From Streptomyces sp. NBC_01335 (GTDB taxonomy: Bacteria > Actinomycetota > Actinomycetes > Streptomycetales > Streptomycetaceae): a stretch of DNA of 64,000 nt. Below, piece by piece: positions 53,167-62,015 of the stretch (the first letter of the stretch is position 1; each line of letters starts with the position of its first letter). The notes below the pieces were generated by a model, which worked only from the letters and a program-made list of their open reading frames with translations, ran no database searches and had not been told where the DNA came from. The stretch is taken from positions 806,001 to 870,000 of the forward strand of contig NZ_CP108370.1 of NCBI RefSeq assembly GCF_035953295.1. The letters are read 5' to 3'. A program made the position numbers and the translations under genes.

Positions 53167-53181
53167 GACGAAGGGTTGCGC

Positions 53182-53652
53182 ATGACTGCGCAGGTTCATG
53201 TCCCGTCTCTGCTCACCCGGGCCGGTACGGCCTCGGTCCTCACTCTGGCTCTCAGTTCGACCATGCTGGCCCCCGGCCTGGTGTCCGACGCCGAGGCCGC
53301 CGCCCAGTCGACGAAGGCGCTCCGGGTCGCCGCGTCCAAGAAGGGCTCCCCCTATCAGTGGGGCGCCACAGGCCCCCGGCGGTTCGACTGCTCCGGGCTG
53401 ACGCTCTACTCGTTCAAGCGGGTCGGCAAGAAGCTGCCCCGCACGGCGCAGCAGCAGTACAACAAGACGCGCCACATCACTTCCTCGCAGCGCAGGAGGG
53501 GCGACCTGGTCTTCTTCCACAGCGGCCGCAGCGTGTACCACGTGGGCATCTACGCCGGAAACGGCAAGATCTGGCACTCCCCGAAGACCGGTGCCGTGGT
53601 GCGGCTGGAGCGGATCTGGACGAAGCGGGTCTGGTACGGACGGGTGCGCTGA
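53182..53652 (+). CDS. secreted NlpC/P60 peptidoglycan hydrolase
   Basis: A 156-residue exported endopeptidase that cuts stem peptides. Residues 1-40 are a signal peptide (cleavage near AEAA). The papain-like domain has the nucleophile Cys70 in RFDCSGLTLY, His120 in VYHVGIYAG and His132 in IWHSPKTG. There is only a catalytic domain, without a LysM or coiled coil. The start ATG at 53182 follows GAAGGG by 8 bases. Expression should be switched by the c-di-AMP riboswitch directly upstream. Confidence 0.93.
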   Translation: MTAQVHVPSLLTRAGTASVLTLALSSTMLAPGLVSDAEAAAQSTKALRVAASKKGSPYQWGATGPRRFDCSGLTLYSFKRVGKKLPRTAQQQYNKTRHITSSQRRRGDLVFFHSGRSVYHVGIYAGNGKIWHSPKTGAVVRLERIWTKRVWYGRVR

Positions 53653-53705
53653 CGCACACCGGGCCCCGTGCCGCCGGTGTACGGCGCCCGGCCCGGACGC
53701 GGCGA

Positions 53706-53732
53706 CGCGCGACGACCCCGCCGGGTCGCGCG
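53706..53732. terminator. hairpin between NlpC/P60 and ATPase genes
   Basis: CGCGCGAC (53706-53713) and GTCGCGCG (53725-53732) are perfect 8-bp arms; loop 11. It lies between convergent stops at 53652 and 53760. Confidence 0.5.
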
Positions 53733-53759
53733 GCCGCCCCGTCCGGGCCGGGCGCGACG

Positions 53760-54191
53760 TCAGCCCGGCACCGGTACGGACCACGGCAGCGCGACCCACA
53801 CGGTCTTGCCGCCGTCCTCGGTCGGGGTGACGCCGAACCGGCCGCCGCACTCCTTGGCCAGGACCCGGATGATCGCCAGGCCCCGTCCGTTGTCACGCTG
53901 CACGGCCGGGGGCAGCCGTCTGGGCCACCGGGGGTGGCTGTCGGTCACCTCCAGCCGCAGTTCCTCGTCCCGGTCGAGCAACAGCCGCACCGTGAACGTG
54001 GGTGACTGGCCGAGTGTGTGCAGCACCGCGTTGGTCGCGAGCTCCGAAACGATCAGCAGGATCGTCCCGGCGTCCTCCGTGTCGTCGTGCATGCCCCACT
54101 CCGCGATTACGCGGGCCACGTGTCTGCGGGCCGCGGACACCGACACCGGATCGCTCGGCAGGGTGACATGTGCTTCCTGATGATCTGCCAT
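53760..54191 (-). CDS. HATPase anti-sigma-type regulator (AbaA/RsbW-like)
   Basis: A 143-residue GHKL-fold ATP-binding protein without a receiver or kinase dimerisation domain. The N-box LIVSELATNAVLHT (about 47-60) and the G-box DNGRGLAIIR (about 98-107) are clear. It is divergent from the WhiJ-like gene and next to a DUF397 gene. In Streptomyces such trios control development; the ATPase is thought to act by binding a partner rather than phosphorylating a sigma factor antagonist. The ATG at 54191 is used since homologues start at the same place. Confidence 0.85.
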   Translation of the reverse strand: MADHQEAHVTLPSDPVSVSAARRHVARVIAEWGMHDDTEDAGTILLIVSELATNAVLHTLGQSPTFTVRLLLDRDEELRLEVTDSHPRWPRRLPPAVQRDNGRGLAIIRVLAKECGGRFGVTPTEDGGKTVWVALPWSVPVPG

Positions 54192-54417
54192 GGCGACGCC
54201 GTCCCTTTCCGCCCAGCCGACCCCTATCGGCCCGGATTGTGCCTGGCGCCAGAGTGCCACCGCCGGACCCCATGCATGCACGATCTGCCGAGATATGCAT
54301 ATATCTATCGCTCAATGCGGTGAACTCCGGCTCACCGGAGCTCGAACATTCGGCACACTGGCTTCCAGGTCGTCCGACGGAGCGGTCGACCGTGCCGCCC
54401 GGCGGAAGGAGACCGGA

Positions 54418-55281
54418 ATGGGCAACGGCCCCGTCGTGCGCCGTCGCAAACTCGGGGAAGAGCTGCGGAGTCTGCGCCACTCGTCGGGACTCACCAGCCA
54501 ACAGGCGGCATCGCTGCTCGGCTGGCACCAGTCGAAGGTGAGCAGGATCGAGACGGGCGCGAGCGGCGTGTCCCCGGCCGATGTCGGCCGCCTGCTCGAC
54601 GCGTACGCCGTCGTCGATCCCGAACTGCGCACCCTGCTCTCGGCGCTGGCCGGGTCGGCGGACGGCCGCGACACGGGCTGGTGGCACGCCTACCGGGGCA
54701 TCATTCCGCCGCAGTACCGCGACTTCATCGCCCTGGAGGCGCAGGCCGAGACCGCGAGGACGCTGGAGACCTCGGTGGTCCCCGGGCTGCTCCAGACCGC
54801 CGACTACGCGCGGTCGGTCACCGAGTCCGCGCTGGACGGCATACCGGGGGCCCATCTGGACGCCCTGGTCGAAGTGCGGCTCGCCCGCCAGTCGGTGCTG
54901 CGGTGCGACGCTCCGCTCCGGCTCACCGCCGTGCTCGACGAGGCGGTGCTGCGACGCGAGGTGGGCGGGCGGCGCGTGATGCGCGCCCAGCTCGACCATC
55001 TCGCGCGCATGTCGGAATTCCCGCACGTGGAGATTCAGTTGGTCCCGTTCAGCGTCGGGGGGTACGTCGGACTGACCGGCCCGTTCGTCATCTTCTCTTT
55101 TCCGACAACTTCAGCTCTGGATGTGGTCGTTCTCGACCACTTGACGCGTAGTCACTATCTGGAGCGGAAAGAGGATCTGGAGGCGTACGGTTCCGCTTTC
55201 CGCACCATGCAGGGACGCGCGCTCTCGCCCGAGCGGTCGAGGGATCTCATCACGGCGATCGGCCGCGAGAGGCGGCCGTGA
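54418..55281 (+). CDS. WhiJ-like helix-turn-helix regulator with DUF5753
   Basis: A 287-residue regulator. The XRE HTH is at about 10-60 (LGEELRSLRHSSGLTSQQAA, then QSKVSRIETGASG) and the DUF5753 ligand-like domain at about 98-280 (YRDFIALEAQAETARTLE, then VVPGLLQTADYAR). GAAGGAGA precedes the ATG. The DUF397 gene follows by 67 bp and the HATPase gene is divergent. The trio is the whiJ-like arrangement of which Streptomyces has many copies, each thought to be a self-contained developmental switch. Confidence 0.9.
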   Translation: MGNGPVVRRRKLGEELRSLRHSSGLTSQQAASLLGWHQSKVSRIETGASGVSPADVGRLLDAYAVVDPELRTLLSALAGSADGRDTGWWHAYRGIIPPQYRDFIALEAQAETARTLETSVVPGLLQTADYARSVTESALDGIPGAHLDALVEVRLARQSVLRCDAPLRLTAVLDEAVLRREVGGRRVMRAQLDHLARMSEFPHVEIQLVPFSVGGYVGLTGPFVIFSFPTTSALDVVVLDHLTRSHYLERKEDLEAYGSAFRTMQGRALSPERSRDLITAIGRERRP

Positions 55282-55348
55282 TGAGAACCCCGGGCCCGGC
55301 CGGATTTCCGGACGGGCCTTGCAGCGTCCACCGATCCGAAGGAGCACC

Positions 55349-55567
55349 ATGCCCGACCGCCCGGCACCGCCCGCCTCCCCGTGGCGCCGCAGCAGCCGCA
55401 GCACTGGTATGAACAACTGCGTGGAGACGGCGGTACGTGGGCCGGCCCTGCTCTCGGTGCGCGACTCCAAGGACGTGGACCGGACCCATCTGTCCTTCTC
55501 CGCACCTGCCTGGAGAGCGTTCGTGTGCGGCCTCCAGGCCCCCGGTACGGACGGGTCCCGGGGCTGA
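55349..55567 (+). CDS. DUF397 small acidic-type protein
   Basis: A 72-residue protein with the full DUF397 pattern: PWRRSSRSTGMNNCVETA, then LLSVRDSKDVDRTHLSFS and PAWRAFVCGL. GGAG precedes the ATG. These proteins pair with the adjacent WhiJ-like regulator and appear to antagonise it. Confidence 0.88.
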   Translation: MPDRPAPPASPWRRSSRSTGMNNCVETAVRGPALLSVRDSKDVDRTHLSFSAPAWRAFVCGLQAPGTDGSRG

Positions 55568-55575
55568 GCGCACCG

Positions 55576-55607
55576 GCCCGGGGCGCACCGGCCGCTGTGC
55601 CCCGGGC
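55576..55607. terminator. terminator between DUF397 and bioF genes
   Basis: GCCCGGGGC (55576-55584) pairs with GCCCCGGGC (55599-55607), loop 14, in the space between convergent stops. Confidence 0.65.
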
Positions 55608-55624
55608 GGGCCTCCGCTCCCCGG

Positions 55625-56773
55625 TCAGGCGGTGCCCCTCGGAGCCGTACGGACGATCGTGTCCAGGGCTGTGTCGATCCGGTCGTCCGTCAGGTCGGCC
55701 CGGGCGGTGAGCCGCAGGCGCGAGACGCCGTCCGGGACCGACGGCGGGCGGAAGCATCCCACGGCGAGGCCGGCCTCCCGGCAGTCCGCCGCCCAGCGGA
55801 CCGCAGACTCGGGGGAGGGCGCCCGCACGGACACCACGGCGGCGTCCGGGCGGGCCGCGTGCAGCCCCGCCGCGGTCAGCCGCTCGTGCATCCGGGTGGC
55901 GACCTCGCGTGCCCGGGCGGCGCGTTCCGGCTCCCTCCGCAGTACCGCGAGGCTCGCGAGCGCGGCTCCGGCGGAGGCGGGTGCGAGCCCGGTGTCGAAG
56001 ATGAACGTGCGGGCGGTGTTGACGAGATGACGGATCACCGATGCGGTTCCCAGGATCGCGCCGCCCTGGCTGCCCAGGGACTTGGAGAGGGTGAGCGTGG
56101 CCACCAGCCCCTCGTCGCCCGCCAGCCCGCAGGCGGCCGGGGCGCCGCGTCCACCCGCTCCGAGCACCCCGAGACCGTGCGCGTCGTCGACGACCAGCCC
56201 GGCGCCCGCGCTCCGGCAGACGGCGGCGAGGGCGGCGAGCGGGGCGGCGTCCCCGTCGACGGAGAAGACCGAGTCGGAGACCACCAGCGCCGGTCCGGTG
56301 TGGGATTCCAGGGCCTTGCGGACCGCCTCGGGGTCGGCGTGCGCCACCACCTCGGTCCGCGCGCGCGCCAGCCTGCAACCGTCCACGATCGAGGCGTGGT
56401 TGGCCGCGTCGGACACGATGATGCCGTCGGCGCGGGAGAGGGCGGTGAGCGCGGCCAGGTTCGCCGCGTAGCCGGAGGAGAACACCAGGGCGGCTTCGAA
56501 GCCGCAGAAGTCGGCGAGTTCGCTTTCGAGTTCCGCGTGGAGGGTGGTGGAGCCGGTGACCAGGCGTGAGCCCGTGGCGCCCGCGCCCCACTTCCGTGCC
56601 GCTCCGGCCGCCGCCCCGGTCACCTCGGGGTGGCGGGTGAGCCCGAGGTAGTCGTTGCTCGCGAGGTCCAGTACCTCGGTTTCGGCAGGTCGCGGGCGCA
56701 GTGTGCGGACGAGTCCGGCGGCGGCGCGGCGGCCGGACTCCTCCTCGGTCCAGTCGAACGGGGCGAAGGCCAT
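55625..56773 (-). CDS. bioF: 8-amino-7-oxononanoate synthase
   Basis: A 382-residue PLP enzyme that joins pimeloyl-ACP/CoA and alanine, the first dedicated ring step of biotin synthesis. Motifs: [14 protein letters not shown] (38-51), [31 protein letters not shown] and the PLP Lys in [11 protein letters not shown] near 230. It is divergent from bioBAD with 144 bp between, an arrangement found in many streptomycetes. Confidence 0.92.
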   Translation of the reverse strand: MAFAPFDWTEEESGRRAAAGLVRTLRPRPAETEVLDLASNDYLGLTRHPEVTGAAAGAARKWGAGATGSRLVTGSTTLHAELESELADFCGFEAALVFSSGYAANLAALTALSRADGIIVSDAANHASIVDGCRLARARTEVVAHADPEAVRKALESHTGPALVVSDSVFSVDGDAAPLAALAAVCRSAGAGLVVDDAHGLGVLGAGGRGAPAACGLAGDEGLVATLTLSKSLGSQGGAILGTASVIRHLVNTARTFIFDTGLAPASAGAALASLAVLRREPERAARAREVATRMHERLTAAGLHAARPDAAVVSVRAPSPESAVRWAADCREAGLAVGCFRPPSVPDGVSRLRLTARADLTDDRIDTALDTIVRTAPRGTA

Positions 56774-56831
56774 CGGGGGGTCCCTTTTGTAGGCAGCTCA
56801 CAGAGGGTAGCCGGGGGCGCAGCCGGTCAGG

Positions 56832-56847
56832 GTGTGGCAATACACAC
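56832..56847. promoter_or_regulatory. imperfect palindrome in the bioF-bioB space
   Basis: GTGTG-GCAATA-CACAC lies 58 bp from the bioF start and 70 bp from bioB. It may be a biotin-responsive operator. It does not match the known BioQ site closely. Confidence 0.3.
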
Positions 56848-56917
56848 ACATGCTCCCCTTCTCTCCTGTCGGGTTCCTCCTTGGCCGATGGCCGTGGTGT
56901 GCGTCAGGATCGACGCC

Positions 56918-58162
56918 ATGGACCTGTTGAGCACGCTGGTGGACAAGGGGTTGCGGCGCGAACTGCCGACCCGTGAAGAGGCGCTCGCCGTACTGGCGAC
57001 CTCCGACGACGAACTGCTCGACCTGGTGGCCGCCGCGGGCAGAGTGCGCCGGCAGTGGTTCGGGCGCCGGGTGAAACTCAACTACCTGGTCAACCTCAAG
57101 TCGGGCCTGTGTCCGGAGGACTGCTCGTACTGCTCGCAGCGGCTCGGCTCCGAGGCGGGCATCCTCAAGTACTCCTGGCTGAAGCCCGACGAGGCGTCAC
57201 GCGCGGCGGCCGCCGGGGTGGCCGGGGGCGCCAAGCGGGTCTGCCTGGTGGCGAGCGGTCGGGGCCCGACCGACCGGGACGTGGAGCGGGTCTCCCGGAC
57301 CATCGAGGCGATCAAGGACGAGAACGAGGGCGTCGAGGTGTGCGCCTGTCTCGGCCTGCTCTCCGACGGGCAGGCGGAGAAGCTGCGTTCGGCGGGTGCG
57401 GACGCGTACAACCACAACCTCAACACCTCCGAGGCCACGTACGGCGACATCACCACCACCCACACCTATGCCGACCGGGTGGAGACCGTGCGGCACGCCC
57501 AGGGGGCCGGGCTGTCGGCCTGCTCCGGGCTGATCGCGGGCATGGGCGAGAGCGACGAGGACCTGATCGACGTGGTCTTCGCCCTCCGCCGACTCGATCC
57601 CGACTCCGTACCGGTGAACTTCCTGATCCCGTTCGAGGGCACTCCGCTCGCCAAGGAGTGGAACCTGACGCCCCAGCGGTGCATGCGGATTCTCGCGATG
57701 GTGCGGTTCGTCTGCCCGGACGTGGAGGTGCGGCTCGCCGGTGGCCGTGAGGTGCACCTGCGGTCGATGCAGCCGCTCGCGCTGCACCTGGTCAACTCGA
57801 TCTTCCTGGGTGACTATCTGACCAGTGAGGGACAGGCGGGCCAGGCGGATCTCGACATGATCGCCGACGCGGGGTTCGAGGTGGAGGGCGCGGAGACCAC
57901 GACGCTGCCCGGCCACCGGGCCACGGCCGGCGCGGGCGCGGGCGCGGGCTGCGGGGGGCATACGGACTCCGACGGCTGCGGCGGCGGGGCAGCCGGCGGC
58001 GGTTGCGCCCCGTGCGGCGGGCCGGTCACGGCCGGGGAGGCGCCCTCCGACGTCGCCGCGGAGGCGGCGGGCTCGGGATCCGTCTCCGCCGCTGCGGCGC
58101 GTACGGACCTGGTGGCCGTGCGCCGGCGGGGTGCGGGTACGGATCTCGCTCCCAATGCCTGA
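56918..58162 (+). CDS. bioB: biotin synthase
   Basis: A 414-residue radical SAM enzyme that inserts sulfur into dethiobiotin. The radical SAM motif CPEDCSYC has Cys65, 69 and 72, and the core runs to about residue 330 with all expected segments ([20 protein letters not shown]). After it comes an 80-residue tail absent from E. coli BioB. The tail is Gly/Ala-rich with Cys345, Cys354, Cys363 and Cys366 (C-x8-C-x8-C-x2-C). The ATG at 56918 gives the usual N-terminus; upstream frame is unlikely. bioA begins 8 bp before its stop. Confidence 0.93.
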   Translation: MDLLSTLVDKGLRRELPTREEALAVLATSDDELLDLVAAAGRVRRQWFGRRVKLNYLVNLKSGLCPEDCSYCSQRLGSEAGILKYSWLKPDEASRAAAAGVAGGAKRVCLVASGRGPTDRDVERVSRTIEAIKDENEGVEVCACLGLLSDGQAEKLRSAGADAYNHNLNTSEATYGDITTTHTYADRVETVRHAQGAGLSACSGLIAGMGESDEDLIDVVFALRRLDPDSVPVNFLIPFEGTPLAKEWNLTPQRCMRILAMVRFVCPDVEVRLAGGREVHLRSMQPLALHLVNSIFLGDYLTSEGQAGQADLDMIADAGFEVEGAETTTLPGHRATAGAGAGAGCGGHTDSDGCGGGAAGGGCAPCGGPVTAGEAPSDVAAEAAGSGSVSAAAARTDLVAVRRRGAGTDLAPNA

Positions 58163-59633
58163 GGCGTACGTTCCGGGGCCGGCCTTCGTCCGGCCGGCCC
58201 CCGGCGGCCGTTCCGCTTCCGCCGCTGTCTCCTCCTCCGCCCCGTCCCCGGCTTCCTCCGTCCCGTCCCCGGTCTCCTCCGCCCCGTCCCCGGCCTCCTC
58301 CGCCCCGTCCCCGGTGCCGGCGTCTCCGCCTGCCCCCGTCCTGACGCCCGACCGGCTGCGGTCGCTGGACCGGGCCCACGTCTGGCATCCCTACGGGCCC
58401 ATGCCCGGCCGGCAGGAGCCGCTGATCGTGGAGTCGGCTTCCGGTGTCCGGCTGCGGCTGGCGGAACCGGTGGACGGGCACCGGGAGTTGGTGGACGGGA
58501 TGTCCTCCTGGTGGTCGGCGGTGCACGGCTACAACCACCCGGTCCTCAACGAGGCGGCGCGTGGACAGCTGGACCGGATGAGCCATGTGATGTTCGGCGG
58601 GCTCACCCATGAGCCCGCCGTCCGGCTGGCCGCCCGGCTGGTGGAGATCACCCCGGCTCCCCTCCAGCACGTCTTCCTCGCCGACTCGGGCTCGGTCTCC
58701 GTCGAAGTGGCGGTGAAGATGTGCCTCCAGTACTGGCGTTCGGCGGGCCGGCCCGCCAAGCAGAGGCTCCTGACCTGGCGCGGCGGCTACCACGGCGACA
58801 CCTGGCAGCCGATGTCGGTGTGCGATCCCGAGGGTGGGATGCACGAGCTCTGGTCGGGAGTGCTCCCCCAACAGGTCTTCGCGGACGCCCCGCCGGACGG
58901 CTTCGACGCGGAGGTGGACGCGGACTACGCCGGGCATCTGCGCGAGCTGATCGCCCGCCACGCCCACGAACTGGCCGCGGTGATCGTGGAGCCCGTCGTC
59001 CAGGGGGCCGGGGGGATGCGGTTCCACTCGCCCGGGTATCTGCGGGTACTCAGGGAGGCGTGCGACGCGCACGACGTGCTGCTCGTCCTCGACGAGATCG
59101 CGACCGGATTCGGCCGCACGGGGCGGCTGTTCGCCGCGGAGCACGCCGGGATCTCCCCGGACGTGATGTGCGTCGGCAAGGCGCTGACCGGTGGCTACCT
59201 CACGATGGCGGCGACCCTGTGCACGACCGGGGTGGCCGAGGGCATTTCGCGCGGCGAGGTACCCGTACTGGCACACGGTCCGACCTTCATGGGCAACCCG
59301 CTCGCCGCGGCGGTCGCCTGCGCCTCCATGGACCTGTTGCTCGGCCAGGACTGGCAGGGCGAGGTCGCGCGGATCGGCGCCGGACTGCGGACCGGTCTGG
59401 CCGGGGCCGCCGGACTGCCGGGGGTCGCGGACGTGCGGGTGCTGGGCGCGATCGGGGTCGTACAGCTCGACCACGAGGTGGACATGGAGGCCGCGACCCG
59501 AGCGGCGGTCCGCGAGGGAGTATGGCTGCGGCCGTTCCGGGACCTCGTGTACACGATGCCGCCGTACGTGACGGACGACGAGGACGTGGCGCGGATCTGC
59601 CGTGCCGTGTGCGCTGCGGCGCGGGAAGGATGA
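58155..59633 (+). CDS. bioA: adenosylmethionine-8-amino-7-oxononanoate aminotransferase
   Basis: A 492-residue class III PLP aminotransferase. The core runs from about residue 60 ([13 protein letters not shown]) through [31 protein letters not shown] and the PLP Lys in [10 protein letters not shown] near 342. The first 55 residues are an Ala/Pro/Ser tract encoded by four 21-bp repeats at 58233-58316. The ATG at 58155 overlaps bioB by 8 bp and gives an atypically long N-terminus; a later start, for instance the GTG near 58313, is possible. bioD is translationally coupled. Confidence 0.9.
   Translation: MPEAYVPGPAFVRPAPGGRSASAAVSSSAPSPASSVPSPVSSAPSPASSAPSPVPASPPAPVLTPDRLRSLDRAHVWHPYGPMPGRQEPLIVESASGVRLRLAEPVDGHRELVDGMSSWWSAVHGYNHPVLNEAARGQLDRMSHVMFGGLTHEPAVRLAARLVEITPAPLQHVFLADSGSVSVEVAVKMCLQYWRSAGRPAKQRLLTWRGGYHGDTWQPMSVCDPEGGMHELWSGVLPQQVFADAPPDGFDAEVDADYAGHLRELIARHAHELAAVIVEPVVQGAGGMRFHSPGYLRVLREACDAHDVLLVLDEIATGFGRTGRLFAAEHAGISPDVMCVGKALTGGYLTMAATLCTTGVAEGISRGEVPVLAHGPTFMGNPLAAAVACASMDLLLGQDWQGEVARIGAGLRTGLAGAAGLPGVADVRVLGAIGVVQLDHEVDMEAATRAAVREGVWLRPFRDLVYTMPPYVTDDEDVARICRAVCAAAREG
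58233..58316 (+). repeat. 21-bp tandem repeat x4 inside bioA
   Basis: Four units of TCCTCCGCCCCGTCCCCGGC plus one base, 58233-58253, 58254-58274, 58275-58295 and 58296-58316, with one or two changes each, coding for repeats of SSAPSPA/V. Confidence 0.9.
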
Positions 59634-59635
59634 CC

Positions 59636-60322
59636 ATGACGATTCTGGTGGTGTCCGGTACGGGCACCGAGATCGGCAAGACGATCGTGACGGCGGCCGT
59701 GGCGGCGGCTTCGGGCGGCCGGGTCGCGGTGCTCAAACCCGCGCAGACGGGCGTCGCTCCGGGAGAGCACGGTGACGCGGCCGAGGTGGCGCGGCTGGCC
59801 GGCGGCGAGGTGACGGCGGTCGAACTCGCTCGCTACCCCGAGCCGTTGGCGCCCGCGACCGCCGCCCGGCGCTGCGGACTCGCCCCCGTCCGCCCGTACG
59901 AGATCGCCGACGCCGCGCAGAAGCTCGCGACTGAGCACGATCTGGTGCTGGTCGAGGGGGCGGGCGGACTGCTCGTACGGTACGACGACGAGGGGGCCAC
60001 GCTGGCGGACGCGGCCCGGCTGCTGGATGCGCCGGTACTGCTGGTGGTGGCTGCGGGGCTCGGCACGCTCAACTCCACCGCGCTGACGGCGGAGGCGTTG
60101 CGCGCCCGGGGCCTCGTCTGTCCGGGCGTGGTGATCGGCAGCATGCCGGCCGAACCGGATCTGGCCACCCGCTGCAATGTGGAGGACCTCCCGGTCGCGG
60201 CGGGCGCCCCACTCCTGGGCGTGCTCCCGTCCGGAGCGGGCTCGCTGCCTCCCGCCGACTTCCGCGCGCGGGCGGCGAGTTGGCTCGCTCCGGAGCTGGG
60301 CGGAGTGCGCGGGGTCCGGTGA
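59636..60322 (+). CDS. bioD: dethiobiotin synthetase
   Basis: A 228-residue ATPase that closes the ureido ring. P-loop GTGTEIGKT is at 8-16, KPAQTG near 35-40 and VEGAGGLLV near 104-112. The ATG at 59636 has GGAAGG 6 bases upstream; an ATG at 59630 overlaps the bioA stop (ATGA). Confidence 0.95.
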   Translation: MTILVVSGTGTEIGKTIVTAAVAAASGGRVAVLKPAQTGVAPGEHGDAAEVARLAGGEVTAVELARYPEPLAPATAARRCGLAPVRPYEIADAAQKLATEHDLVLVEGAGGLLVRYDDEGATLADAARLLDAPVLLVVAAGLGTLNSTALTAEALRARGLVCPGVVIGSMPAEPDLATRCNVEDLPVAAGAPLLGVLPSGAGSLPPADFRARAASWLAPELGGVRGVR

Positions 60323-60345
60323 GTCCGGGCCCGGTGCGCGGTGCC

Positions 60346-60425
60346 GCCCGGGTTGCCCTGTGGGAGCCCGGGTTGCGCTGCGGGGGGGCCGGGATGCACT
60401 TGCGGGGCTCGGGTTGGCCTGTGCG
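60346..60425. repeat. four imperfect 20-22-bp repeats after bioD
   Basis: Units sharing CCGGG(T/A)TG(C/G).C.(T)GTG(C)GGG repeat four times with many changes between bioD and the Doc-like gene. No gene is seen in this 176-bp space. Confidence 0.5.
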
Positions 60426-60498
60426 GGAGGGGCGCATGGTGGATGCGGGCGGTGTGCGCCCGGTGGACGCGGGCGTCCCGGCGGCCGTGCGTGGCGGC

Positions 60499-60912
60499 TC
60501 AGCCGCACCACTCGTGCAACTCCTCGGCGATGTCGCGCACTCCGGCCTTACCCTCCTTCACCAGGCGGGCCAGGTCGCGCACGCGGTCGGGGGACGTCTG
60601 GACGCGGAGCCCGGAGGCGACCAGGTAGCCGTAGGCCACGGCCGAGGCGAACATCGCGTTGGAATGCTCCAATGCCGGTACATGCAGGAGCAGTTGGAGC
60701 AGCGAGGCCGCCCGGGCATGAGGGCTGGCATAGACCGGACTGCCGAAGATCTCCGCCTCGTGCCGGCTCACGGCGGCGACGAGGGCGCCCCAGTCGGCGA
60801 CGTGCGGATCGCCCGGCGTCCGGTGCTCGGCCACCATGAGCAGCCAGGAGAGATCAATGCGCAAGCTCTCGGGGCCGGGTGACGGTGTTTCGGGTGACTC
60901 GTCGTGTTCCAT
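60499..60912 (-). CDS. Doc/Fic-fold toxin-like protein with degenerate motif
   Basis: A 137-residue helical protein resembling the Doc/Fic toxin-like proteins of streptomycetes. The Fic-like helix is LLQLLLHVPALEHSNAMFAS (71-90) with His77 and Asn85 in the places of the HPFxxGNxR motif, but the Gly before Asn and the phosphate-binding Arg are gone. Residues 1-16 are an acidic disordered lead. No ribosome-binding site is seen before the ATG; a TTG at codon 17 (LRIDLSW) is an alternative start. No antitoxin-like gene is adjacent. It may have lost AMPylation/phosphorylation activity. Confidence 0.65.
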   Translation of the reverse strand: MEHDESPETPSPGPESLRIDLSWLLMVAEHRTPGDPHVADWGALVAAVSRHEAEIFGSPVYASPHARAASLLQLLLHVPALEHSNAMFASAVAYGYLVASGLRVQTSPDRVRDLARLVKEGKAGVRDIAEELHEWCG

Positions 60913-61100
60913 GCAGGGAGACCGTCTCGGGGAGGGGAAGGCGCCCGGCGTCTCGGAAAGGGGGAGGCGCTCGGTCCGCGCGCGGGGAACCCGTCGGTTC
61001 CGGAGCAGCCAGTATTCCTCAGCCCCGGGCGTGGAGCGAACCCCCTGCGGGCGACTGCCCTTGGTTGCGTTGGCCGTCCTCCCCACCCGCGAACGCCGGG

Positions 61101-61691
61101 TCAGGACGGTTGCCGCAGTCCCGCGACGAGGAGGGCGACCAGTCGGCGCGCGTCGTAGCGTGGGTCGCTGTCGGAGCCGATGCAGAGGTTCCCGATCCCG
61201 CGCATGAGGTGGTACGCGTCGAGGTCGGCGCGGATCTCTCCGGATGCGGCCGCAGCGTCGAGGAGTTCGGCGCAGACCGGCAGAAGGCGTTCCAGGAAGT
61301 AGCCGTGCAGCGTCTCGTGACCGGCCCTGTCTCCCTGCATCGCGGCAGCCAGGCCGTGCTTGGTGACCAGGAAGTCGACGAAGAGGTCGACCCACCGCCC
61401 CAGGGCCGCATGGGGTGTCGGGCCGGCCGCCAGCAGTTCCGGGCCGGCCGCCGCACAGGCGTCCACCTGGTGCCGGTAGACGGCTATGACCAGGTCGGCC
61501 CGGGTGGGGAAGTGACGGTAGACCGTGCCCACTCCGACACCGGCCCTGGCCGCGATGTCCCGCACCGGCGCGTCCACGCCCGCTGCGACGAAGGCCGCTG
61601 CCGCCGCGTCCAGCAGGGCCTGCTGGTTGCGCCGGACGTCCTTGCGCTTGGATCCGGCCACGGTCCCCGTGCCCCGACTGCTGTCACCCAC
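61101..61691 (-). CDS. TetR family transcriptional regulator
   Basis: A 196-residue regulator with HTH at about 24-56 (DAPVRDIAARAGVGVGTVYRHFPTRADLV). GGAGGA lies 8 bases before the GTG at 61691; a TTG at 61721 is an alternative. It is divergent from the epimerase gene, with nested operator palindromes at 61724-61761, so it probably represses itself and that gene. Confidence 0.9.
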   Translation of the reverse strand: MGDSSRGTGTVAGSKRKDVRRNQQALLDAAAAAFVAAGVDAPVRDIAARAGVGVGTVYRHFPTRADLVIAVYRHQVDACAAAGPELLAAGPTPHAALGRWVDLFVDFLVTKHGLAAAMQGDRAGHETLHGYFLERLLPVCAELLDAAAASGEIRADLDAYHLMRGIGNLCIGSDSDPRYDARRLVALLVAGLRQPS

Positions 61692-61723
61692 CGCGACACT
61701 CCTCCCGTGCTCACCTTGCAAAG

Positions 61724-61761
61724 CGGAACCACGTTCCGTATCGTTACGGAGCGAGGTTCCG
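61724..61761. promoter_or_regulatory. nested TetR-type operator
   Basis: Outer arms CGGAACC (61724-61730) and GGTTCCG (61755-61761) enclose a second perfect palindrome TCCGTA-TCGT-TACGGA (61735-61750). The site begins 33 bp upstream of the TetR start. Confidence 0.65.
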
Positions 61762-62015
61762 TTTTGCTCATGATGACAGACCGGAACGCGGTCGGCCAGG
61801 CCGCCCTCGCGCTCGCTTCCCCGCTCGCCCCCGGCGCTCCCCCCGCTCGCCCCTTTCCCCTGCTACTTCCTGCCCGGACGACTTCGGGCGCTCTCCCGGA
61901 AGATTCGGGCGCTCTCCCGGGCGTCCTCGGACGGTCCCGGACGGTCCCGGGACGGGAGGGGCGCGCGGTCGTCGGCGCCCGGTGACCAGGGCTCCCACCA
62001 CGGAAAGGACACGCC

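Noticed and set aside
60913..61100. Search for an antitoxin gene upstream of the Doc-like gene.
   Set aside because: No frame of useful length with a ribosome site or an antitoxin-like sequence was found there.
61767..61985. Direct repeats TTCGGGCGCTCTCCCGG (61883 and 61904) in the 324-bp space before the epimerase gene.
   Set aside because: Two copies only, no palindrome and no gene. Nothing else is seen in this stretch beyond the TetR operator.
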